A stretch of DNA of 64,000 nt, from contig CABSCS010000003.1 of the NCBI GenBank assembly GCA_902476355.1, forward strand, positions 38,376 through 102,375, in the 5' to 3' direction. The DNA is from UMGS2069 sp900557585. GTDB lineage: Bacteria > Bacillota > Clostridia > Christensenellales > UBA1242. The notes under the pieces are model-generated. The model was given only the letters and a program-made list of their open reading frames with translations, did not search any database and had not been told where the DNA came from. The translations under genes and the position numbers were made by a program. Positions 14,835 through 22,861 of the stretch are shown piece after piece; within the stretch, counting starts at the first letter, position 1, and each line of letters starts with the position of its first letter.

Positions 14835-15902
14835 TTATTTTTTGCCAAAATGCCAATGACGTTTTTTGTTTGGCTTTTTGTTTTCGCTTTGTTCTTTATT
14901 TTGATTTTGTGGTTTTTCTCCACCATTTATATTATTGTTAGGCTTTAAATTTTGATTGTTTTGTTTGTTTTCTTCTTTTCTTGTTTTTTCGGTTCTTGCC
15001 TTGTCATTTTCTTTGACATTTGCTGGTTTTTCTTCAAGAAAAGTTTTTGGTGGTTTATTTTCTTTTGGTTGTTTTTGTTCTTGTTCTTCTTCTGGTTTTT
15101 CACCTGAAAGTTCAACAAGAGTGAAGTCATAAACCGTGAAAGAATCATCACCAGATTGAACTTTTACAGAAACTCTTTCACGCAAAATGTCGTTATAAAC
15201 AACAGTTCCTTCACCTTTTGGAGATTGAATTTTGCTGTTCACTTTTGGCATTCTTTTCAAAATTTCTTCATAGGTTTTGTTCTCATATGCCAAGCAACAC
15301 ATAAGTCTTCCACAAAGCCCAGAAATTTTTGTTGGTGAAAGCGACAAACCTTGATTTTTTGCCATTTTCACTGTCACATGTTCAAAGTCTTTCAAGAACC
15401 TTGTGCAACAGCAAATTTCGCCACAAGGGCCAAGTCCACCTTTAATTTTCACCTCGTCACGTTGACCAACTTGATGAAGTTCAATTCTAACTTTAAGTGC
15501 ACTTGCAAGTTCTTTTAAAAGGTCACGAAAATCCACTCTTTCTTCTGCTGAAAATTCAATTACAATTTTGCTTGCATCAAGCGAATATTCAGCTGAAACA
15601 ATTTTCATTTCAAGGTTAAGAGCACGAACTTTTTCACGAATAAGAAAAATGTCTTTTGACGCTTTTTCTTTAAGTTCGGCTTGTTTTTCAAGGTCTTCTT
15701 TTGTTGCTTTTCGAATCACTTTTTTAAGTGGCTCGGAAAGCGTGCTTTCGTCTATATCTTTCAAAAAGGCAACCTCTCCAATGCAAAGCATTGATGCGCT
15801 GTCAACAACAACTTTGTCTCCCGCTTCAAGAATCAGCAAGCCTGGGTCGAAAGAATATGCCTTTCCGGTTTCTCTAAATTTTATTCCTACTATTTTTTGC
15901 AT
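14835..15902 (-). CDS. ricT: PSP1-domain protein RicT (YaaT)
   Basis: RicT belongs to the RicA-RicF-RicT complex which in Bacillus assists RNase Y-dependent mRNA processing, competence and sporulation. The 355-aa protein has the PSP1 domain with the Cys set GPCGEICCCTRF (about residues 183-194) and GLCGRLMCCLAY (about 218-229). The last 90 residues are a low-complexity K/N/Q/E tail ending KKRHWHFGKK, longer than usual. Its start overlaps holB by 13 nt; GGAGG lies about 10 nt upstream. Confidence 0.9.
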   Translation of the reverse strand: MQKIVGIKFRETGKAYSFDPGLLILEAGDKVVVDSASMLCIGEVAFLKDIDESTLSEPLKKVIRKATKEDLEKQAELKEKASKDIFLIREKVRALNLEMKIVSAEYSLDASKIVIEFSAEERVDFRDLLKELASALKVRIELHQVGQRDEVKIKGGLGPCGEICCCTRFLKDFEHVTVKMAKNQGLSLSPTKISGLCGRLMCCLAYENKTYEEILKRMPKVNSKIQSPKGEGTVVYNDILRERVSVKVQSGDDSFTVYDFTLVELSGEKPEEEQEQKQPKENKPPKTFLEEKPANVKENDKARTEKTRKEENKQNNQNLKPNNNINGGEKPQNQNKEQSENKKPNKKRHWHFGKK

Positions 15903-16858
15903 TTAACTTTGGCCTCCACTATTTTAAGCAAAAATTCATCAATAGCCTCGATGCTGTTTGTATTATAAACCAAATCTTCTTTCAGTTGCAAACAATATTC
16001 AATGATTTTATAAAGTGCAGAAATTGAAAAACCTTCACAAATCAGTTGCATTTGAGAAAGCAAATGGGTGTTTTTCACAAGTTCACTTTGCCCCACTTTC
16101 ACCATCATTAAATCTCTTGCAAGAAGCATGAAAATGTCTGATAACTCTTCTTTGTTCACGTTTTTTTGAGAAAACATGCTTGCAAAGCGAAGAACGTCTC
16201 GGCTTGAATTCATTTCGTAAAGACATTTATAAACATTTTGATAAAGTTCCAAAAACTCTTTGTCTGTTGCCATTTTATATGCCCTGGTGAAAACGCCCGC
16301 ACTGCAACCAGCACAAATTTCAGCAGTTTTTTTGTCTATTCCACTGTTTTCAAGAAGCATTTCAATTTGACGCGAAGAAAGAAGGTCAAGTTCAATTTTC
16401 TTTGAACGCGACAAAACTGTTTGCAAAAGTTTTCTTTCTGTTTTCGCACACAAAATGAAAAACACGCTTTTTGGTGGCTCTTCAATTGTTTTTAAAAGTT
16501 TGTTTTGTGCTTCTTCTGCCGTGTCGTCAAGATTCAAAAGAACATAAACCTTGAAGTCTTCTTCAAAAGGACGAACAACAACATCACCCGACAAATTGCT
16601 TGCCATTTCAGTGCTGATTTTTTCGTTTTTCCCCATGATGATAACATCTGGGTGAACTTCTTTTTCAATTCTTGCCTTTGTTTGAGGTTTTTCTTCGGCG
16701 CCAAGAACAATTTCTGCAACCGCTTTTGCAAAAGCCAAACAATAGTCTTGGTCTTCGCTCACAAACAAATAGGTGTGGCTGAGTTTGTTTTGCTTTTTGT
16801 CTTGCAAAATGATTTGATATGCCTTTGAAGAACTTATAATTTGATTATAATTTGTCAT
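15890..16858 (-). CDS. holB: DNA polymerase III subunit delta'
   Basis: Delta' is the stator subunit of the clamp loader. The 322-aa protein has an AAA+ layout: LSHTYLFVSED (a degenerate P-loop region), NKLLKTIEEPPKSVFFILCA near the centre and LSRSKKIEL in place of the SRC sensor. It starts the unit holB-ricT-ferredoxin-methyltransferase. TTGACT-17-TAAAGT ends 6 nt before ATG and there is no SD site, so the transcript seems leaderless. Confidence 0.88.
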   Translation of the reverse strand: MTNYNQIISSSKAYQIILQDKKQNKLSHTYLFVSEDQDYCLAFAKAVAEIVLGAEEKPQTKARIEKEVHPDVIIMGKNEKISTEMASNLSGDVVVRPFEEDFKVYVLLNLDDTAEEAQNKLLKTIEEPPKSVFFILCAKTERKLLQTVLSRSKKIELDLLSSRQIEMLLENSGIDKKTAEICAGCSAGVFTRAYKMATDKEFLELYQNVYKCLYEMNSSRDVLRFASMFSQKNVNKEELSDIFMLLARDLMMVKVGQSELVKNTHLLSQMQLICEGFSISALYKIIEYCLQLKEDLVYNTNSIEAIDEFLLKIVEAKVKCKK

Positions 16859-16864
16859 ACTTAA

Positions 16865-16893
16865 ACTTTATCAAAATTGGCATGAAAAGTCAA
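16865..16893 (-). promoter_or_regulatory. holB promoter, apparently leaderless
   Basis: Minus strand TTGACT (16888-16893), 17-nt spacer, TAAAGT (16865-16870), then 6 nt to ATG 16858. Confidence 0.5.
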
Positions 16894-16984
16894 CAAAATC
16901 AAAAACAAACAACATTTTGAAAGAACTTTTAAAAAAAATTTTTCTTTTCTTTCACACTTTTGACAATTTCAGGCAATTTTTGCA

Positions 16985-17013
16985 TAAAAAAACCAGAGCC
17001 AAAAAGGTTCTGG
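16985..17013 (-). terminator. Terminator after greA
   Basis: Stem CCAGAACC / GGCTCTGG (one mismatch) with loop TTTTT and a seven-T tail on the minus strand. Confidence 0.75.
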
Positions 17014-17037
17014 ATTCTTATAAATTTTCAAAAAAGA

Positions 17038-17505
17038 CTATTTGATTGAAACGATTTTAACGCTATAACTTCCATTTGGGGTGTTGATAAGAACAGTTTC
17101 ACCTTTCTTTTTGTTCAAAAGAGCCTTTCCAATTGGAGACTCATTTGAAATCCAACCTCGGTCTGGGTCGCTTTCAATTGTTCCAACAATTTTATATTCT
17201 TCGTTCTCTTCCATTTCCTCGTCATATACAGTAACGGTTGAACCAACACGAACACGGTCTTTTTTAAGTTCATCATCAGAAACAATAATGCCAAGACGAA
17301 GAGTTTCTTCAATCATGTTGATTTCAGATTCAACTCTGCCTTGTTCAGCGCGGGCTGCATCATATTCTGAATTTTCACTAAGGTCGCCATATTCACGAGC
17401 AACTTTAAGTTTTTCCAAAACCTCTGGGCGACGAACGGTTTTCAAATATTCAAGTCTTTCTTCTTTTTCTTTTTTTCCTGCTTCGGTGATATATATATCT
17501 GCCAT
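17038..17505 (-). CDS. greA: Transcription elongation factor GreA
   Basis: GreA enters the secondary channel of RNA polymerase and stimulates cleavage of backtracked RNA. The 155-aa protein has the N-terminal coiled coil (LEYLKTVRRPEVLEKLKVAREYGDLSENSEYDAARAEQ) with the conserved acidic tip, and the C-terminal FKBP-like domain (VGSTVTVYD ... WISNESPIGKALLNKKKGETV). AGGAGG precedes ATG 17505. It is monocistronic with its own promoter and terminator. Confidence 0.96.
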   Translation of the reverse strand: MADIYITEAGKKEKEERLEYLKTVRRPEVLEKLKVAREYGDLSENSEYDAARAEQGRVESEINMIEETLRLGIIVSDDELKKDRVRVGSTVTVYDEEMEENEEYKIVGTIESDPDRGWISNESPIGKALLNKKKGETVLINTPNGSYSVKIVSIK

Positions 17506-17615
17506 AATAGCCTCCTAAACCAATGTGATTTATTATATGCATACCATCAAAAAATCATTCAATTTTTCATAAAAATCTTACACATTTTTTCACACTGTTT
17601 TTCAAACATACGAAC

Positions 17616-17643
17616 ATTATAAATATTTCTAAAATTTTGTCAA
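17616..17643 (-). promoter_or_regulatory. greA promoter
   Basis: Minus strand TTGACA (17638-17643), 16-nt spacer, TATAAT (17616-17621). The leader would be about 100 nt; nothing recognisable is seen in it. Confidence 0.75.
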
Positions 17644-17669
17644 TCATTTAAAAAATATTTTTCAAAAGG

Positions 17670-17698
17670 TTGCTTTGTTTGCTCGGCTTTGATAAAAT
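17670..17698 (+). promoter_or_regulatory. Promoter of the 86-aa gene
   Basis: TTGCTT (17670-17675), 17-nt spacer, TAAAAT (17693-17698), about 20 nt before ATG 17718. Confidence 0.6.
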
Positions 17699-17717
17699 GT
17701 TTGCAAAGGAAAAAAAT

Positions 17718-17978
17718 ATGATCAGAATATGGGCAAAGATATATAAAAACAATCGCATTGTTAAAGACACAATCTATGAAAGCATAGACAATTTTCACAA
17801 GGAAACTTTCTATGTTCACGTTCAAGAACTTTGCCACAAACTTGACATTCCAACCCCACTGATTTTGAACTATCACATTTCAAGTTACATTGAATTTAAT
17901 CGTTGCATTTTCAAACCAGCCGACTTTGTTGAACAAGTTCATTTCGACAAACTTGTGCTTGAAGAAGCCAGCCTTTAA
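17718..17978 (+). CDS. Conserved hypothetical protein, 86 aa
   Basis: Starts MIRIWAKIYKNNRIVKD and ends in FDKLVLEEASL. I recall similar short proteins of this pattern (IWAKI-KN--IVKD, ELC-KLD-P-P-ILN, F-P-DFVE-V-FDK) as conserved hypotheticals in Clostridia, but no function is known to me. AAGGA lies 8 nt before the ATG and the gene has its own promoter and terminator, which supports a real gene. Confidence 0.75.
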   Translation: MIRIWAKIYKNNRIVKDTIYESIDNFHKETFYVHVQELCHKLDIPTPLILNYHISSYIEFNRCIFKPADFVEQVHFDKLVLEEASL

Positions 17979-17981
17979 AAT

Positions 17982-18010
17982 AAAAAGCACTTTAATGTGC
18001 TTTTTTTTTG
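17982..18010 (+). terminator. Terminator after the 86-aa gene
   Basis: Stem AAAGCAC / GTGCTTT with loop TTTAAT and a run of T. Confidence 0.8.
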
Positions 18011-18017
18011 TGCAAAA

Positions 18018-18052
18018 TAAAAACCCACCAATTGGTGAGTTTTATTTTTTTT
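18018..18052 (-). terminator. Terminator after the 18056-19006 lipoprotein gene
   Basis: Stem AAACTCACC / GGTGGGTTT (one G-T) with loop AATT and a TATTTT tail on the minus strand. Confidence 0.8.
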
Positions 18053-18055
18053 GTT

Positions 18056-19006
18056 TTATTTGTTATTGTTGATGAGATTTGTCCAATAGGCATATTGTTC
18101 TTCTGAAATTGTTCCGTTTTCTTTTGCAGTGTCAAGATGAGTTTTAAGAAGTGCTTCTGCATTTGCAACTTCTATTTTATAGGTTTCAATAAGAGCATCT
18201 TTATGTTCTTTCATTGCTTTTTTAGCAGCGGCAATTTCATCTTTTCTTTCTTTCAAAAATTCGTCGATTTTGTCGTTAAGTTGCTTTTTACATTTTGCAT
18301 ATTGGTCTTTAATTTCTTTTGAAACATAGTCTCCACATTTTTTCATTGTTTCTTCAAGTTTTTCCATTTCCAAACGAATTGCGTCGATTGCATCCAAAAT
18401 TGCTCTATTAAAACTGCTTTGAATTGCATCGATTTGGTCGAAAGCAAGATCTTTATAGTCTTTTTGCTTTTTGTCGATAAGTTCAATAAGTTCTGCATCG
18501 GTCATTTTTGAAATTGCATCTTTTGAAAGTTCAGGAGCCAAAACTTGTGCTGTTCCAACAAGAGCAGCGTGTTTTACTTCGGCAGAAACTTCATTGATTT
18601 TCACCATAACTTCAACGCCAAGTTTTTCAAAAACTTCTTTTGCTTTTGCCTCGGCAATGTTTTTGAGTTCTTCAATGTCTTCACCAGTAAATTCGAAAGT
18701 GATTTCATCGCCAGAAAGGTTAATGTGACCGCTGATTGCGCTTTGTTCAATCACAATTTGAATTGCATAAGAAGCATCTTTTCCAACAAAGTTCACATTT
18801 GCAAAAATTGTTCCAGCGTCGCTGTTGCCATATGAAATGCTTGTAACTTTATTGTTTGCATCAAGTGAAAATGTAATTTCTGGGTTGATGCTTGTTTTCA
18901 TTGTTTTGTTTGCAGTTGTCTCTTTAGGTTTGCAAGCAACAAAACCAAGCATGCAAGGAATGATCAAACAAACTGCAACAAGAAATGTTAAAATTTTCTT
19001 TTTCAT
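18056..19006 (-). CDS. Hypothetical lipoprotein, 316 aa, helical
   Basis: Signal peptide MKKKILTFLVAVCLIIPCMLGFVAC with a clear lipobox, so it is anchored outside the membrane. The first half of the mature part is a small beta-rich domain (EITFSLDANNKVTSISYG). The second half is strongly helical and charged, rich in Lys and Asp/Glu. It ends with ENGTISEEQYAYWTNLINN, resembling a SHOCT-type helical hairpin. Family not recognised. GGAGG precedes ATG 19006. Monocistronic. Confidence 0.7.
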   Translation of the reverse strand: MKKKILTFLVAVCLIIPCMLGFVACKPKETTANKTMKTSINPEITFSLDANNKVTSISYGNSDAGTIFANVNFVGKDASYAIQIVIEQSAISGHINLSGDEITFEFTGEDIEELKNIAEAKAKEVFEKLGVEVMVKINEVSAEVKHAALVGTAQVLAPELSKDAISKMTDAELIELIDKKQKDYKDLAFDQIDAIQSSFNRAILDAIDAIRLEMEKLEETMKKCGDYVSKEIKDQYAKCKKQLNDKIDEFLKERKDEIAAAKKAMKEHKDALIETYKIEVANAEALLKTHLDTAKENGTISEEQYAYWTNLINNNK

Positions 19007-19033
19007 GTTATCTTCCCTCCTTTTGTTATTGAT

Positions 19034-19063
19034 ATATTACAATATTCAAAATATTTTTGACAA
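19034..19063 (-). promoter_or_regulatory. Promoter of the helical lipoprotein gene
   Basis: Minus strand TTGTCA (19058-19063), 18-nt spacer, TAATAT (19034-19039), about 28 nt before the start codon. Confidence 0.6.
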
Positions 19064-19107
19064 GCAAATTGCACCACATTTTCATTTTTAGAAAAAATCA
19101 CCAAAAA

Positions 19108-19137
19108 ATAAAAGCCCACAAATGTGGGCATTTTTTA
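19108..19137 (-). terminator. Terminator after the Rho-like gene
   Basis: Stem GCCCACA / TGTGGGC with a 2-nt AA centre, flanked by A/T runs on both sides. Confidence 0.8.
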
Positions 19138-19139
19138 TT

Positions 19140-20273
19140 TTATTCTCCAAGCATGTCGTCAAAACAATTTGAAAGTTGCATCACTTTTTCATTTGACATA
19201 TGTCCTGAAAAGCAAACAACTGTGATTGCATCACCTTTTGGAAGTTTTGCAATTTTCGAAACAAAATTACCATAGATGCTTGCTGGATAGGTTTCAAGAA
19301 CGCTGATAAGCCAAGAAAGATTATCAATCAAAATCACGGTTTTATAGCCAAGAGAGGCATAAAATTTGGCTCTTTCAACGCCGGCTTCGGTCATTTCGAT
19401 TGTTTCATATTCGTCACCAACACTTTCTGCATAAAACTCACTTTTCTTGTGTGTTCTGCTTGCTCCAATTTGTGGTGCAATGCGGTCGTAACAAATTTTT
19501 ACAATGCTATATCCAATTTCTTCAAAGGCTTTTTCGGCTTTTTCAATCATTTCTTCTCTTTCAACACCACTTGGTGCATAGACAACAGAAGATTTTTGAG
19601 TTTGAATTTTCACCTTGCTTGAAATCATCACTTCTTTGCAAGACTCGCTGGTTTTCACCTTTTCAGAATTCACTTTCTCAAATGAAACAAATTCGTCATT
19701 CACTTTAATGATTTGAGCAACTTGATTATATTCGCCAAGAAGATATTCGATAATGTCATCTTCTTGAAGACCATAGTGACTTGCAAGTTCATCGCTGATT
19801 TTTGCGTCATAAAGATTGTCAATAAATTTAAGTTTTCTTGCAACAAATTGATCACCAACATGGCACACAACACCCTTTTTGAGCGTTAGTTCATTGTCTT
19901 GTTCAGCATCGTTCACATATTCTTCTTTTGGGCTGGCAACCTTCATTGAAAGCGCGCCAAGATATGAGAATGAACGATCAAAATCGGCATCATCAACATC
20001 TATAAATGTTGACGAAACTTTTGGAGATTCTACTTTGTCTATCAAATCAACAAACTTCTGATAGGTTTTTTGACCCGATCTTGTTGGACGACCCCTCAAA
20101 TTTCCATCGCTCTTTTTTTCAATAGTTCCATAGATGATTCCAACAATATAATCAATAAGTTCGCCTTTTTTGAGTGCTGTTGGTGATGGAACGCCAACTT
20201 TTCTGCCAATTTCACGAAGGTCATAGATTCCAAGTTTCATCAAATCTTCACGAGTGTATTGATTTGTTTCCAT
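19140..20273 (-). CDS. Rho-like protein with degenerate ATPase core
   Basis: This 377-aa protein follows the plan of transcription terminator Rho. An N-terminal Rho_N/SAP-like domain (LMKLGIYDLREIGRKVGVPSPTALKKGELIDYI) comes first. A cold-shock-like part follows (DAKISDELASHYGLQEDDIIEYLLGEYNQVAQIIKVND). The C-terminal region matches the order of Rho motifs: VYAPSG for the P-loop segment, KICYDRIAPQI for the DERPEEVT segment, and GVERAKFYASLGYKTVILIDNLSWL for the Walker B segment. The P-loop Gly-Lys-Thr is missing, so ATP-driven translocation is unlikely. AAAGGAG precedes ATG 20273. Function unknown; perhaps an RNA-binding regulator. Confidence 0.7.
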   Translation of the reverse strand: METNQYTREDLMKLGIYDLREIGRKVGVPSPTALKKGELIDYIVGIIYGTIEKKSDGNLRGRPTRSGQKTYQKFVDLIDKVESPKVSSTFIDVDDADFDRSFSYLGALSMKVASPKEEYVNDAEQDNELTLKKGVVCHVGDQFVARKLKFIDNLYDAKISDELASHYGLQEDDIIEYLLGEYNQVAQIIKVNDEFVSFEKVNSEKVKTSESCKEVMISSKVKIQTQKSSVVYAPSGVEREEMIEKAEKAFEEIGYSIVKICYDRIAPQIGASRTHKKSEFYAESVGDEYETIEMTEAGVERAKFYASLGYKTVILIDNLSWLISVLETYPASIYGNFVSKIAKLPKGDAITVVCFSGHMSNEKVMQLSNCFDDMLGE

Positions 20274-20327
20274 ATTCGCTCCTTTATGTGCGTATGATAA
20301 CATATTTGTAAAATTTTGTAAACTGTT

Positions 20328-20867
20328 TTAGCCAAAGAAATGCTTTATAATTTCAACAAGTTTAGATTTATAGCGAATATTGTTCACATTTTCACCCTCA
20401 CTTCCAATAAAGCAAAGCGGAGGATAAACCACACACCACCAGTTGTTGCCCGTTCCTGTTCCAAGTTCCAAAATAAGTGCGTCATAATATCCACTTTCAA
20501 GAGTGGTTTCTCCATAACTTCTTGTTGGAAAATATTCATCTGAAAGCCTTGCTTTGGATTTATAGCAAAATCCATTTTCAGCAAGAACAGAGTCTGCAAC
20601 GCTTTCAATTTCGGTCAAATTGTCATTCAGAATTTTATAGGCCTTGTCAAAGGTTGTGCCCTCGGCAATTTTTGGTGTTAAAAAATCCACAACTGCCGTC
20701 TTCACCTTATATTTAACCGCTTGGTCGGCTTCGGCATTGCTGTTTGCACGAATGTGCACGCGAAGATAGGCTTGCTTGTCATCATCATTTGTTTTAAGTT
20801 TAAACGCAATAATTGTTCCACACACAAGAACAATAAAGGCTGTTAAAAGTGCAAAGATTTTTTTCAT
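20328..20867 (-). CDS. spoIIR: Stage II sporulation protein R
   Basis: SpoIIR is the forespore-secreted signal that triggers SpoIIGA to process pro-sigma-E in the mother cell. The 179-aa protein has an N-terminal signal/anchor helix (MKKIFALLTAFIVLVCGTIIAF), then LRVHIRANSNAEADQAVKYKVKTAVVDFL, the family signature, and WWCVVYPPLCF in the C-terminal part. ATG 20867 has GGGAG 8 nt upstream. I looked for a sigma-F type promoter and found no convincing match. Confidence 0.92.
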   Translation of the reverse strand: MKKIFALLTAFIVLVCGTIIAFKLKTNDDDKQAYLRVHIRANSNAEADQAVKYKVKTAVVDFLTPKIAEGTTFDKAYKILNDNLTEIESVADSVLAENGFCYKSKARLSDEYFPTRSYGETTLESGYYDALILELGTGTGNNWWCVVYPPLCFIGSEGENVNNIRYKSKLVEIIKHFFG

Positions 20868-20916
20868 GTTTGTTTTCTCCCATGAAAAAATGATTGTCCG
20901 AAACAGAATTTTTACC

Positions 20917-20953
20917 ATAAAAAAAAGAGCAGATTTTGAAAAATTTGCTCTTT
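20917..20953 (-). terminator. Terminator after the SPOCS-LysM gene
   Basis: Stem AAAGAGCA(A)ATTT / AGATTTTGCTCTTT type, 8 outer pairs, with a long T run on the minus strand. It isolates spoIIR from the gene upstream. Confidence 0.75.
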
Positions 20954-20969
20954 AAAAGAATAATTATGG

Positions 20970-22463
20970 CTAGAAGTTCAAATTGAGCCCCGAATAAACA
21001 ACAAGTCTTGTTCCATTTTCAAGATTTTCAGTAACCCCTGGATTTTGCATCAAGATGTCTTCTGGCTTCATTGAAATTGCCTTTGCAACAGCGAAAAGGT
21101 CTTCACCCTCTTTTGTCACATAAACACGAATTGCAGAATTAGATTTCACCTTTTCTTCTTTTTCTTCAATACTTTTTACAAATCCGATATATTCTTTGCT
21201 GTTTTCTTTATAGTTCACAAGCGCATCAAGTGCAATTTCAAGAGTATTTGCTTTTAATGTTGCATTTGTAACAACGGTTTTAATTGCATATTCATCATTT
21301 TCGGTTGCGTCTGGAACAAAAATTGAAAATGGAGCAAAATTTTTGAACATTTCGGCATTTGCATTTTCGTCAAGCAAAACTGCTTCAACCATGATTGCAC
21401 CGTTTAAAAGTGTTCCGTTGTCTGTTTGGATTTTGTCGGTGATTTCAGCATTTGCTTTAAAAACATAGCCAAGGACGACAACATTTTCAGGAGTTTGAAT
21501 GGTGGCAGTAATGCTTTCTTTATAGTTTTCAGATTTTTCAAAGTTTGTTGCGGTCACACATTCATAGGTGTTTTCAACTTCTTTCAATGTTGAGAAAGCA
21601 TCTTGAACCAAAACTGCCATTTCTTTTGAATATACAGCAGTGCAAACTGAAAGTTCAACCGAGAAAACAAGGTTTGTTTTTTGGTCGGTTTCGTTTACAG
21701 AAGCAGTAACCATGAGATTTTCAAGATAAACATCTGCATCGGCAATGTTGTTTGGAACAGTTGAAAGTGCAGAAAGTTCACGTTTAAAGTCAATGTCTTT
21801 TGCAAAAGGCACAACTTTTCCTTCTTGAACAAAAGTTCCGTTTGCGTGAACAGTTCCTTCAATTGTAACAGTGTCGATTCCACAAATCACATTTGCAACC
21901 TCGACAGTTCCATCTGAATAAAGGACATCTGAAACAATTGCTGGAACTTCAAGTTCTGCAACCTCGTTGAAACTGTCAGAAGCAAAAGAAACAACATTTT
22001 CATATTCGTAGGTTTTTTCAAGTTTCACAAAGTCTTCTGAAAGATTTTCAACACTTTGAACTTCTTCTTTAAAAATTCCAAAAGCATCAACATTCACAAG
22101 TGATGAAATTGCAATTTCTGTGCCTGAAAAGCCAGTAATGGTGTTTGCCATTACGTTTGCAGTCAAGAACACATTTTCTTCTTTCACATTTTCAAGTTTG
22201 CCGTTCCACTCGACAACTGCAAGTGCAGAGCAAAGAGTGTTGTCTTCGGTTTGATATGCAATATGATAGGTTGTTTTGCCCGAAAATTTCACATCATCTG
22301 CAACTTTTTCTTTTGTTGTGATTTTTGCCATTGCTTTCACAGTCAAAACCCTTTTAACAGGTTTTTCTGGTTGCACCTCGATTCTTGCGGTGCTTTCAAA
22401 TTGGTCTGAGGCAACATTCCTTTTGTTTTGAACAAAGAATGCTTGCTGTTTTTCAAACGCCAT
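20970..22463 (-). CDS. SPOCS (DUF3794) and LysM domain protein, SipL-like
   Basis: SPOCS-LysM proteins such as SipL of Clostridioides bind SpoIVA on the forespore surface and anchor the spore coat. The 497-aa protein has repeated SPOCS segments (FSGKTTYHIAYQTEDNTLCSALAVVEW near 60-85; later copies near 190-240 and 340-400). A C-terminal LysM domain follows at about 445-492 (RVYVTKEGEDLFAVAKAISMKPEDILMQNPG). Strong AAGGGGGG binding site 8 nt before ATG 22463. A sigma-E-like promoter lies upstream, fitting a mother-cell role. Confidence 0.82.
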   Translation of the reverse strand: MAFEKQQAFFVQNKRNVASDQFESTARIEVQPEKPVKRVLTVKAMAKITTKEKVADDVKFSGKTTYHIAYQTEDNTLCSALAVVEWNGKLENVKEENVFLTANVMANTITGFSGTEIAISSLVNVDAFGIFKEEVQSVENLSEDFVKLEKTYEYENVVSFASDSFNEVAELEVPAIVSDVLYSDGTVEVANVICGIDTVTIEGTVHANGTFVQEGKVVPFAKDIDFKRELSALSTVPNNIADADVYLENLMVTASVNETDQKTNLVFSVELSVCTAVYSKEMAVLVQDAFSTLKEVENTYECVTATNFEKSENYKESITATIQTPENVVVLGYVFKANAEITDKIQTDNGTLLNGAIMVEAVLLDENANAEMFKNFAPFSIFVPDATENDEYAIKTVVTNATLKANTLEIALDALVNYKENSKEYIGFVKSIEEKEEKVKSNSAIRVYVTKEGEDLFAVAKAISMKPEDILMQNPGVTENLENGTRLVVYSGLNLNF

Positions 22464-22491
22464 AAATTATCCCCCCTTGTGGTATTGCTAT

Positions 22492-22520
22492 ATTTTATAG
22501 GGGAAATGTTAAAAATATGA
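22492..22520 (-). promoter_or_regulatory. Sigma-E-like promoter candidate for the SPOCS-LysM gene
   Basis: Minus strand TCATATT (22514-22520) fits the sigma-E -35 consensus KMATATT exactly. A 14-nt spacer leads to TATAAAAT (22492-22499), which fits CATACANT at 5 of 7 fixed positions. The start would lie about 25 nt before the binding site. Confidence 0.45.
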
Positions 22521-22533
22521 CAAATTTTAAAAA

Positions 22534-22776
22534 CTATTTTTCTTCTGCAGTTTTGAAAGAAACATCACCACACAAAACTTCGGCATAGGAATATGACACA
22601 CTTTTCCCGTTTTCTGGCAAGCGCACTGTGAAAATGCTTGGATATATGCTTTCAACATTTCCAAACACTTGAATCGTTTTGTTTCGTCCACGGTTGATTT
22701 CAAGCGAAACATCTTTCCCTTTGAGTGCCTTGATTTGCTCGATAATATCATTTATTGAAGAATTTACTTTTCTCAT
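22534..22776 (-). CDS. veg: Veg family protein
   Basis: Veg is a short conserved Bacillota protein (DUF1021) that in Bacillus subtilis stimulates biofilm formation. The 80-aa protein starts MRKVNSSINDIIEQIKALKGKDVSLEINRGR and contains FGNVESIYPSIFTVRLPENGKSVSYSYAEVLCGDV, both typical of the family. ATG 22776 has AAGGAG 6 nt upstream; the frame to 22845 runs back into a terminator. In Bacillus veg lies near rsmA; here it sits before the SPOCS-LysM gene. Confidence 0.9.
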   Translation of the reverse strand: MRKVNSSINDIIEQIKALKGKDVSLEINRGRNKTIQVFGNVESIYPSIFTVRLPENGKSVSYSYAEVLCGDVSFKTAEEK

Positions 22777-22822
22777 TTTATCTCCTTGAAGCAAATTTTT
22801 CCAAAACTGCATGTTTTTATAC

Positions 22823-22853
22823 ACAAAAAAAAGAACCCCTTTCAAGGTTCTTT
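22823..22853 (-). terminator. Terminator after the acidic zinc-ribbon gene
   Basis: Stem AAAGAACC / GGTTCTTT with loop CCTTTCAA (plus-strand reading) and a T run on the minus strand. Confidence 0.8.
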
Positions 22854-22861
22854 AAAAAATG

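Noticed and set aside
20868..20916. Sigma-F promoter before spoIIR
   Set aside because: GGACAATCAT could serve as a -10 but no matching -35 lies at the right distance.
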